Shown here in pieces: positions 52,503-61,925 of a stretch of 64,000 nucleotides of DNA. The DNA is taken from assembly GCA_001599935.1 (NCBI GenBank), contig BCIJ01000001.1, positions 498,277-562,276 of the forward strand, given 5' to 3'. Position numbers and translations under genes: made by a program. Position 1 is the first letter of the stretch. The number at the start of each line of letters is the position of its first letter. The stretch is from Holtermannia corniformis (taxonomy: Eukaryota > Basidiomycota > Tremellomycetes > Holtermanniales). Below the pieces are notes generated by a model. That model was not told the origin of the DNA. It searched no databases and worked only from the letters and a program-made list of their open reading frames with translations.

Positions 52503-54645
52503 TCACATGGGCTACCACATCAGCTAGAGCCACCAACCAGACAGGCAACTCACGATAAACGCGCCAACAACAGCGATCGGGATCCCCCACCTAGACCGAT
52601 CAGCGCCATCCCCTGCGACGTGAAATGAGCACTCACGCATCCCGCCGGATCGTGACGCTAAAACAGCACTCAATCACCCTCGCCTCGTCGTCGTCAACCG
52701 CGACCGTACGCTTCGAGCGCGCGTGCACGCTCTCGGCATCGGCCCCGGCGCCATCAAAGCCCATCGAGTTGGCCGCACGGATCTTGGGCGTCGTCTTGCT
52801 CGTGGACCGCGTCAGGGCGGCCGGGATGCGCAGGACGCAAGTCGTGTTGATGGAGCGTTGGCCTGAGTGTAGGTGTCAGCCGACGTTGGTTCACCGCGGT
52901 CACTCACCCGCGTCGAATGCGATCCGGCCATAGTCTTCCCAGTACCGGACGGCGCTCGCTTCGTCCATGAGCTCGTAGATGCCCAACCTGCCCGAGCGCA
53001 GGCGCTCGGCCGGGATGCCAGTCAACGATGCAAACTCCTTGTTGGCTTTCTGGATCTCGCCCGTCCGCCGCCAGATGCAATGCGGCGTATGGATCGCTGT
53101 CACCGTCAGCTCGCTCCCTCGCGCGCGACAAACTCACACGCCAAGAAACGATCGTAATCCAGCATGAGGCGCTCAAAGGCCTCTTCGATAAACACCAGAT
53201 CAACGTCGGTCAACCCGCGCGCAATCTGCCGGAAGCGCGGTCGGAAGCCAGCCAAGGCGGCGAGGATCCTGCGCCTGCTTTCGGGCGAGACGCGAGCGAC
53301 GGTGACCCTGCCGTCGTCCTGGCTGGGACTCGAAGGGCGAGAGATTGCGAGCGCGGTACTGGTAGAGGAATCCATCCAGCGCAGCATCCGCGCATAGCCT
53401 TTGATGTAGTCGTATGGCTTGAGCAGGCCTGCTTCGTATTTCGCTCGGATCACCTGGGCGAGCCGGCTTGCGCGCGGTCCGCTCGGTTGGTCAGCGGCGG
53501 CGAGAAGGTACTTGTCGCTGAGCAGGTCAGTAAAGCTAGCGGTCGCAACGCGCACTCACAGCCGCGAAATGTTGTTCAACGTGGTCCCATCGACCCCGCC
53601 ATCGTCCTTGCCCTTGCCTTTGCTCGCGCCCTCGAACGCAGCCAGCCCGCCATTACCCACGATCGGCATCGTTGCCATCGGATCCGCGCCGGCTCTTACA
53701 CCCGTCGTCGGCTGGTCGCCGTTGACGACCTGGGACAAGACGTCGACAAAGCCGCCGGGCAGGTCGGGGACGCGTAAGGATTCGAGAAAGTTGCTAGAGC
53801 GCGCCATCAGCGGTGCAGGAAACGGGTACGGACCGAGGGATACCGACGACAGGATCCCAAACTCTGCTTGGCCACCGCTCTTTGCCCCCCCCTGGGCTTG
53901 GACTGGAGGGAACGCGAGCGCCGTGTCGGGCAGCAGTGGCCAAGCGGGTGGGAGGTTGTCGGCGGCGTAAGGCGGTCGAACGGGCTGGGGTTGGTCTTGG
54001 TTGTAAAACTGGGCTGGGTTCGGTGGCATGGTCGATGGGTCGTACGACGAAGACGAGGACGATGTGGAAGCTGATTGCAGCGTTGGCCGGGGGTAGTGTT
54101 CAGCGTTGGGACCGTGAGATGGAGCATAGGCTTGAGCTTGCGTTGGCGGTCCTCTGCTCGAAGGCCCTGCGACGGCGTTGGTCGGTCCCGGCTGAGGCTG
54201 AGGCGGTCTCGGGTCGTCTCTACACTTGTCTGCGATCTCGCGCTTGATACTAGTGCGGTCAGCCTGAGCGTACACTCTACACCCGACTGACCAGCGGTTA
54301 CACGGCCTGCCACCTTCGCACACCATATGACTGAGGACCATCAGCCGTGGTCAGCCAGCACGGTACCGACCTCCTACGACAAAACACACAGGCCCTCGCG
54401 CCCTTTCTCTTCTGCCTCTGCTTCTTGCTCTCATGCGCGTGCTCGTCCATGGTCTCGCTATCGTGCTCGTGCTCGTCGTCGTCACTGGCACTGTGGTCTG
54501 GATGGCCGTTGGCGAGCGTCGTCTTGTAATGCGGAGGGAGCGCATGCTTATAACCGTGGTGTGGCTGTGCGGGCGCGGGTGCGAGCGTACGGACGGTGTG
54601 GACGGTGCTCATCCCGTTGGTTGTGGATGCTACCAGAGCTGTCAT
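52503..54645 (-). CDS. ERT1: Ert1/AcuK-type transcription activator of gluconeogenesis (Zn2Cys6 + PAS)
   Basis: Predicted nuclear transcription factor controlling gluconeogenic genes and alternative carbon use, like Ert1/Rds2 and Aspergillus AcuK/AcuM. Start ATG 54645 (MTALVASTTNGMSTVHTV), stop TGA 52503. The Zn2Cys6 binuclear cluster is built from three exons: ARACVFCRR, SHMVCEGGRPCNRC and IKREIADKC, giving all six cysteines with the family spacing. A Ser/Pro/Gln-rich region follows, then a helical part (FTDLLSDKYLLAAADQPSGP, RILAALAGFRPRFRQIARG and FIEEAFERLMLDYDRFLA). The PAS domain is MTAIHTPHCIWRRTGEIQKA, KEFASLTGIPAERLRSGRLG and IYELMDEASAVRYWEDYGRI. The last exons end WGIPIAVVGAFI. Without removing the two cluster introns the finger is not readable. 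About 620 residues. Confidence 0.85.
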
Positions 54646-55186
54646 CCACCGGGACTGATTGGTCGCGGTGCCGTGTCCGTGTCCGACGGCCGGTCCCGCG
54701 CGAGAGCTCGATGGGACCGGCCACCAAATACAAATCATCCTTGGGTTTGGTATACACCACCGTCGGGACCGCTCGGATCACTCGGGACAGAGCGTAAGAA
54801 CGGCCGTGGTGGGCTTCGGGATGATGGAACGCTCTCGGTCGTGCTACAGATCCGACACCGTCTTGGCAGTTTCCCCAGCCCTCGAACAAAGCTTGCTCAT
54901 GTTGGGTCGATCGAGTGTACAGACTGCCAAGACCATGCCCTCTGCTCCGTGCTCAGCCATCAACCCAAGTCTGAGCTGGCACCCATTCCGCTCACTGCAC
55001 TATGTACTGTAGTACTAGAAAGCTCACCCCGAGCCAAGTAAATATACAAGCGTGCTACTTGTACAGCTGCGCTGCCAGGAGCTGTATGCAAATCCAAGCA
55101 ACTCGCAGCCAAGCAAGCCGTGGCCATGCACACGTTGATTTCATCTCGACAGTCTTTCGTCGCATTCATCTTTGCGTTGCCACACC
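54646..55186. other. Intergenic region between ERT1 and the duplicated-motif protein
   Basis: About 540 bp with no supported exon; it holds the ERT1 promoter and the 3' end of the next minus-strand gene. Some plus-strand open frames exist but overlap ERT1 in antisense and show no protein features. Confidence 0.4.
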
Positions 55187-56443
55187 CTAGCGGCGCAAGC
55201 TCGTATGGAGGCGCGCCTGCGTTTCCTGTTCCGTCTCGGGCGGGCCAAACACTGTACGGTCAGTCGGGTCACTCGGAGCGAGGCGGGACTGACGGGTATC
55301 GCCAAGTGTGGATTTCCCACCGGGTCCTAGTGATCAGCCGTCATCAGCGTGCAACACGTCGAGCGGGGAGCACTGACCTTCTCGGACTTTACGCGTCGGC
55401 CTGAACCCCGACGGCGGGTTCGAGACATGTCCGTGTCGCTTTGGCTCGTCTGGGCTGTGCGACGTCAGCGTTCACTCATGTCACAGCACACGCACATCTC
55501 CTCGACGGTGCCGTGCCTCGACCTCTCCTCGTCGCCCTCGAGGTGAACGTTCAACCGCTCTTCATGGCGCACTTGCACATCCACGCCGTCGCCGCCGTCC
55601 TGGGCCGGTGCGAGACTGAGCGCGTCCTGGTGCTCGTACCGATCGCCGTCTTCATCCCCGCCAAACAGGTTGAGCGTCTGTTTGCCACCGGGCGCTTCAC
55701 GGACTTTGCGCGTAGGCCGGAAATCCGAGCCGTTGGGCGCGGGCGCTGGCGAGTGCGGGTCGGCAATCTCGGCCTGGCGAGGGTATCAGCGCCGTGGTGC
55801 CGAGCGGTATCGACTGACCTCGATCAGGTCGCGCACGGCCGCTTCCGTCGCGGCTTCAGACAGCCTGCCAAACGTCGCGTACTCTACCTCGGGTCAATCC
55901 GGGTCTGGCTGGTGAGCGTCTCGCAGCACGTACTCGGCTGCGGCCGTCAGTGTGGAAACGACAGCCAGCAGACGCGGCGTACGAGCTTGTTGATCTCGGT
56001 AAAGTTTTGGTTGACCGTGACGTTGCAGGATCTGCCATGATCCAATCAGCCGTGGTTCAGTCGAAACGCTGCGACAGACTTGAGAAACTCGAGCAGGGAG
56101 CGCTTGCTGAATACAATCTTGTCGCTGCGTGGGTCAGTGCGTGCTAGTGCTGCGCTGCGGTGCGTAGACCGACTTGTCCCAGTGCATCATGCCTGTGCAC
56201 GGACGGTCAGCTCGTGTCTAGCTTTGGACGAGACCGCGGTGGACTGGGACTGACCGATATCCCCGCCCCTGTTGATCGTGTGAGCTCTATGCTTGTCCGA
56301 GATGGAGCGTACCATGTCTTTGGGGCGGTCATGTCGAATGGGTGGATGGGCGTGAACAGGGAAGCTTGGCTAGTGTTGTCATCAGCGGCGTGGTGGTGTC
56401 TGGATGACAGTGTGCGTGCGTACTCTTGCGGTGTCTGTGCCAT
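55187..56443 (-). CDS. Unknown protein with a duplicated FRPTRKVRE-GPGG motif
   Basis: About ten short exons join in frame from ATG 56443 (MAQTPQEYARTLSSRHHH) to TAG 55187-55189. A 38-residue leader is followed by TAPKTWGGDIGMMHWDNDK, a basic helical part (IVFSKRSLLEFLKSILQRHG and RLLAVVSTLTAAAEYVEYAT, ending EAATEAAVRDLIEAEIADPH), and two copies of one motif: FRPTRKVREAPGGKQTLNLF and FRPTRKVREGPGGKSTLGDT, about 80 residues apart, separated by an acidic linker. The motif resembles the short conserved PPGG-type microtubule-binding repeats of HN1/Jupiter and SPIRAL1 proteins, but I am not certain of homology. One intron (at VLRDAHQP, GTGCTG donor, GAG acceptor) removes an in-frame TGA. About 270 residues. 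The exon chain is good but has two weak donors. Confidence 0.62.
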
Positions 56444-56683
56444 GGTGCTGGTGGTGCTGTTGATCCTCGTCCGCCTCGGCCTCGGCTGCAGACGGCGCGG
56501 TACCAAACCCCCACTCTCGGCGTTATGCGGCGTTATTCAATTTGCCACCCAGAGCACCAACCCCTCCCCTTGAAACACTCGCACCCAGCCGCATCTTCTG
56601 GAAAGTGCGATTCACTCGACAGCCCGTTGTCAGCCAGCCAGCACAACACAGCACACGGTAGCACACGGTAGCACGAGCCAACA

Positions 56684-58528
56684 ATGGTGCGAGAGACGTG
56701 AGTGATACAACCGACGCTCGGTCAATTACCCGTGCTGACCAACCGTCCGATCAGTGAATACTAGTAAGTCGCCAGTCGGTACGTGAGCCACACCCGGCCT
56801 GACGCGGCCGATCAGCGATGTGCTCGATGCAAAGCCAGACTGGTCAGAGGACCAGTTGAAAAAGGCGTATCGCAAAAAGTGAGTCGCATAGGGGTCGGCT
56901 ACCTGCTCCATTCGGCGAGGCGTAGCTGTCAAGCTCCTTCTTGTCTTGCGCGCAGGTAGGCTTGCGCCGTGGACTCGCTGACCATCTCCTCCCTTGTCTT
57001 CCAACTCTTCCCACTACTCCTACGCACGCCATTCCCACCATAGAGCGCTCCGCCTCCACCCCGACAAGGGCGGCGACCCCGAAGAGTTTAAAAAGGTCAC
57101 CAACGCGTCAGTCCTTTGCTCTCTTCCGTGTCCTCTCCGAGCTAACACTTGCGCGCACAGCTACGAAGTCCTGTCCGACCCAGACAAGCGCCAGATCTAT
57201 GACGCTCACGGCAAGGCCGGCCTCGAGGGCGGTGCAGGCGGTGGCGGCATGGACCCGCAAGACCTGTTCTCGCAGCTGTTTGGTGGTGGCGGCGGCGGTT
57301 TCTTTGGCGGCGGTGGTGGTGCGTACTATCGACCCGAGCGAATAGAGCCAACCCAATCGCTTGCCTGCGTTCGGTCGCTTTGCTCGGGCACACACTCGCC
57401 AGCTGCTAACCGTCCCAGGCTCGCGCCCGTCAGGCCCGCGCAAAGGCAAAGACCTCGTGCACCGGATCGGCGTCACGCTCGAAGACCTGTACAAAGGCAA
57501 GGTTCAAAAGCTCGCCCTGTCAAAATCCGTCATCTGCAAAGGCTGCGAAGGCCGGGGCGGCAAAAAGGGTGCCGTCCAGACGTGCACGGCCTGTCGCGGT
57601 CAAGGCGTCAAGGTCATGCTGCGCCAGCTCGGACCGATGATGCAGCAGATCCAGCAGCCGTGCAACGAGTGCGACGCCACGGGCGAGATTATCAGCGCAA
57701 AGGACCGCTGCAAGCAGTGCAACGGCAAAAAGACGTTGAGCGAACGCAAGGTGCTCGAGGTCCACATCGACAAGGGCATGAAGAGCGGTCAACAGATTCG
57801 CTTCCAGGGAGAGAGCGATCAGGCCCCGGGCGTCCAGCCGGGCGACGTCGTCATTGTCGTCGAGGAGAAGCCGCACGCTAGGTTCCAGCGCAAGGGCGAT
57901 GATCTGTTCTGCGAGGCCGAGATTGATCTGTTGACGGCGCTGGGCGGGGGCGAGTTTGCGATTGAGCATTTGGACGAGCGCGCGCTCCATGTTACCATCG
58001 TCCCGGGAGAGGTCATCAAGCCAGGTGAGTCCGAGTCTTCTCTTCATCCGAGTTTGCCCCTACTTTTCTTTATCGTTCTTTGAACCCTCACATGTGGTGG
58101 TTTCACGTCTACACCTCTGCTCTCTTCCTTCCTCCTTTACCTCCCTCTCCCCGCGCTCGGTCGGCTTGCTAACACCCTCAGGCGTGTTAAAGGTCATCTC
58201 GCACCAAGGCATGCCCTCGTACCGCCACCACGAGCTCGGCGACCTCTACGTCAAAATCAACGTCACGTTCCCGACCTCGATCGACCCGACCATCATCCCG
58301 CACCTCGAACAGGCCCTGCCCGCGCGCAAGCCGATTGACAAGTTTGCAAAGAAGGTTCACATGGACGAGGTCACGCTCGAAGAGCCCAACGACAGGCAGG
58401 CGAGGCAGGCTGCGAACGGGGACGAGGAGATGGATGATGAAGAGGGCGGTGGGCCTGCGGGCGTGCAGTGTGCTCAGCGTGGGTTGTGGTTATGGAGTGA
58501 GAGACGGGGCTGACGACTGCGCAGAGTA
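56684..58528 (+). CDS. YDJ1: Type I J-domain co-chaperone Ydj1/Mas5, C-terminal CAQQ
   Basis: Predicted cytosolic/ER-surface Hsp40 co-chaperone of Hsp70. Start ATG 56684 ([16 protein letters not shown]). The second exon is only 9 nt (56754-56762). The J domain is split after YRKK by an intron of about 160 nt, then [20 protein letters not shown] with HPD intact. A Gly/Phe-rich linker ([14 protein letters not shown]) follows. Next come four CxxCxGxG-type zinc repeats: [25 protein letters not shown] and CKQCNGKK, and the client-binding domains ([40 protein letters not shown]). The final coding exon adds AG plus TAA, so the protein ends VQCAQQ: a CaaX box, the expected farnesylation signal of Ydj1. 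Retaining the last intron changes the ending to a non-CaaX tail. About 400 residues. Confidence 0.9.
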
Positions 58529-58694
58529 AACGACGAGGACGAGGTCGGTGGGTCACTAGAGGAGCGGGCGGTCGCGCCCCTGGGTAGCTTTCTTTGTACT
58601 ATGTCAAGCATGCACGGCTGCATCACGGCTGCGTTTGGTCCCGCCACCCAGACTTGACGTTGCGACGATCGCACCTTGGCTTGACAAGTACGGT

Positions 58695-61083
58695 ATGGAC
58701 GCTGGGCCTAGCAACTACGCCGAAAAGGCAATGCCAACCCAAGCACAAGAAGCGTACGTCGTAGCCTGCGTGCACAGCGCAAGCTCACGCTCCAGCAACC
58801 GCTTGGTCCTGACGACCGAGACGCTGCAACTCCAACTACAAGACTCGGATCTCCAACAGGTCCTCTATTCGATCCTTTTCAAACAGGCTCAAGCTGACTG
58901 TCCACCGCAGGAGATCCTCCTCCTGATCAACCAATACCTCGCGTCTCAAGACCTAACCGAGACGCATCGCGCTCTAGAGCAAGAGCTCGGACTCGTCGAG
59001 ACCGGTCGCGCTCAAAGAGAGGCGGATAGTCTAGCTGTCGAGCGTGCGATCCTAGGTCCGTCTTGTGTCTCACCCTCAGAGCCGGTGGAGGCGGAGCTGA
59101 CGGGAGTGACACTGTAGATGGCGATTATGGTCTCCTGGAGAACCTACTCGCCAAACCAAACTTGGCGACCGCTCATGCTCAAAAAGCGTTTTTGTATGCG
59201 GTTTATCGTCAGCAGTTTCTAGAGTTTGTAGAGAACCGTGCGTGTCGCTCGGTTGGAGTTGAACGGGCGGTGGCTGAACCGGTCGCTAGGTGAATCCCAA
59301 AAGGTGCGTCGGGGCCGAGCTGTGGACGGTACGGGATCGTAACGCCCACAGGCGTTCAATGTGTTGGCGAAACGCCTCAAACCGCTCGAGCACTACCAGC
59401 CCGTCCCGTTTGATTTCTACAACCTGGCCTACTTGACGTCGGCCCAGACTGTGCACGACGCACCGGGATTTCGAGACTGGGCGGGCGTTGGGCCCGAGCG
59501 CGATCGATTGGTCGACGTGTGGCGTGAGATGCGGCGTGGGAGGGATGGTGGGTGCGCGGTCGGGAAGCGATAGGCTGGCTGATGAGTACATAGCGGCCAC
59601 ACGGCACAAACCGTTCATCCCGCCGGATCGGTTGACGACGCTGTTGAGGCAGGCCGTGGCTTATCAGGTGTACATGGCGGGGCATCCAACGCATCTCCCA
59701 CCGAGGGTCAAGACGTATGTGGAGCGGGTCGGCACACATAGACATAGGCTGAGGAGAGACAGACTACTGCAAGACTATCAGGTGTTTCATACACCGAACC
59801 GGCTACTGCGAACGATCAAAGGCCATCGAGCCAATGTCAAATGTATCTCGTTTGTCGGTGAAAGTGGCGAGCGCATCGTCAGTGGCTCGAGGTGCGTGCG
59901 CTGGTATGCTAAGCAGAGCGCTGATGGGTACGACAGCGACGCAACGCTCCGCATCATGTCGACGTTGACAGGCGAGCACCTGGCGACGCTCCAGGGTCAT
60001 ACCTCGCGCATCTGGGACGTCGCAGCGGACCCGACGGGCGCACTGATCGCCAGTGCATCGGGTGATGGCTCGGTTCGAGTCTGGCAGTCTGGCGATGGCG
60101 CTTGTCATCGCGCTTTAGCCGGCGGCGGCGGCGACGTCTATGGCGTCTGCTGGCGGCCGGGGGTCTTGGTACGCCCTGCTGCGAGACGACACAGCCAGCT
60201 GACGCGCGCAGCACCAAGTCGGGACGGCGAATTACGACAAGATCTTGAGGCTGTGGGATGTCGAGACGGGCCAAGTCGTCAAGACGTTTTCGGGCCATAC
60301 GCAGAGCGCCCTGGCGTGTGCGTTCAGTCCGTCGGGGAGCCTGCTGATCTCGGGGTGGGTGAGCGACGTGTGAACGAGGATAGCTGACGTGAGCTAGATC
60401 CAAGGACAAGGACATTCGCGTGTGGGATACCGTTGCGGGCGTGTGCACGCAATCGATCACGTCGTGCTTGGGCGAAGTGACGTCGGTCGAGGTCGATGCG
60501 TCGGGGCGCTATCTGTTGACCGGGTGCAAGGACGACTCGCACCGGTTGTGGGACATGCGGATGGTGCGTGTGACGCCGACTGCATGGGTTGTGCTGACGA
60601 CATGGACAGTACCGCCCGCTGTACCGCTACACGGGTCTACAGAATACATCCAAGAACCTGATCCGCGCTGCATTTGCGTCTCCCTCGCATTCGCTCGTCA
60701 TGTCGGGTTCCGAGGATGGCATCGTCTATCTTTGGGATACCGATGCGGCGAGCACGGACGCTGCGTTACCGTCCACCACAGTGCTCCCGCCCAACCCATC
60801 CTTGACTGACGCGATCCCACCCAACTCGGTCATGACCTCGCCCTACGCGTCGTCTGTGCCGTCTCGCGCCTCGACGTTCATCCAGCCGTACGCTAGCAGG
60901 CCGAGTGCGGTCGTGCCCGGTGCCGCGATCGGCGCCAGCATGGGCACGACGGTCAAGCCTGTCACCGAGCTAGAAGGGCACGGGGACGGGACCGTGTACG
61001 AGGCCATCTGGAGCGAGGGCGCGCGCGTGATGGCGAGCTGCGGCGACGACGGCACGGTCCGCGTCTGGGGTGCTGCACGCTGA
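58695..61083 (+). CDS. LisH/CTLH and WD40-repeat protein
   Basis: Predicted WD40 beta-propeller scaffold. The start is set at ATG 58695 (MDAGPSNYAEKAMP); ATG 58734 is a possible alternative. After an N-terminal helix, ILLLINQYLASQDLTETHRA is a LisH-type motif, followed by a CTLH-type region (DGDYGLLENLLAKPNLATAH, FLYAVYRQQFLEFVENRESQ, KAFNVLAKRLKPLEHYQPVP), rebuilt across a 14-nt microexon at 59290-59303. Then seven or so WD blades: LLRTIKGHRANVKCISFVGE, LATLQGHTSRIWDVAADPTG, IASASGDGSVRVWQSGD, GTANYDKILRLWDVETGQ, VVKTFSGHTQSALACAFSPS, ISGSKDKDIRVWDTVAGV, ISGR-type blades to MASCGDDGTVRVWGAAR at the stop (61081-61083). This layout is like WDR47/WDR26-type proteins. The fungal role is not known to me. 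Confidence 0.78.
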
Positions 61084-61925
61084 GCTACACGACCAAGCTC
61101 GAGTCTAGGTGCTGTCCACTGTCCGCCGACGCGACAGGCCAGAGCAAGCTTTGGTTCGATGCACCGACAGTCGCCAGCGCCGAGCTAGAGCGTGCGGCGG
61201 CCACCCCCTTTCTGGCGCCCGGGACCGTGTGAACGGTAGCGATAGTAGTGTCCGATGCACCTGTGCTCTCTGACCCACTGTCGATACGCACACGAGTCTA
61301 GGCTGCTGTCCAGGCTGCAGCAGAGCGGGACAGACGATCGACTGGGTGAGCCGACGCGACCGACGCCACCCACACGCGTGTGACTTTGAGTGCCGAGCGA
61401 GCGACGACGACTCGCGGGCATCTCCAGAGCTCAGCCATAGTACGGTAGTGTGCCAGCGTCGGCCAGGTCATCCACTCGACGGCTCCGAGACGGCAGACCG
61501 ACAGGCAGGCGACAAGACAAAGCTGTCGTGCAGAGGTCAGTGCGCTCGGTGGCTGCCATTGTCCTCCCGTGCGGATCTGGGACTGATCGTCTCGACAGTT
61601 TACTATCTACCTGCGGCGTACGCTAGCTTCGAGAACGGCCAAGTGTAGCAAGCACAACGTCCTGTCCAAAGGCAGTCGACCGACCCAGCCAACGCAACCG
61701 AGAAAGGAGTCGCTGTTCATCCATACCTCGGCTTGGCAACCGCCCTCGACGAGGAGAAAGGAGTCGCTCGCTCGCTCGCCCTCGCGCTCGAACCACACAG
61801 CGACGGCACACGATTCCAGTTTCGACGTTTGGGACCCCCGCCTAGGCAGATTCCTAACGGTCAGTGTCGTGCGCATGACCGCGTTTGGCGCCAGAGCTGA
61901 CATGCTAGCCGTCTCTAGATTCGCA
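61084..61925. other. Intergenic region upstream of the LIM gene
   Basis: No supported exon in 842 bp. A plus-strand open frame just upstream of 61926 extends to 61869 and may allow a longer start. Nothing else was recognised. It should contain the promoter of the LIM-domain gene. Confidence 0.4.

Noticed and set aside
55400..55460. A GGTTCGAGA-like string resembling a tRNA B-box
   Set aside because: There is no matching A-box or cloverleaf around it, and the bases belong to a coding exon on the minus strand.
55860..55920. Frameshift or internal stop in the duplicated-motif gene
   Set aside because: An in-frame TGA first suggested a broken gene, but removing a 42-nt intron with a branch-like TTGAC and a GAG acceptor restores the frame, so I read it as an intron.
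55441..56040. Plus-strand open frame of 199 codons
   Set aside because: It is antisense to the duplicated-motif protein, where both motif copies and many splice sites lie on the minus strand.
57520..58047. Minus-strand open frame of 175 codons
   Set aside because: It is antisense to the YDJ1 zinc-finger and client-binding exon, which has clear family motifs.
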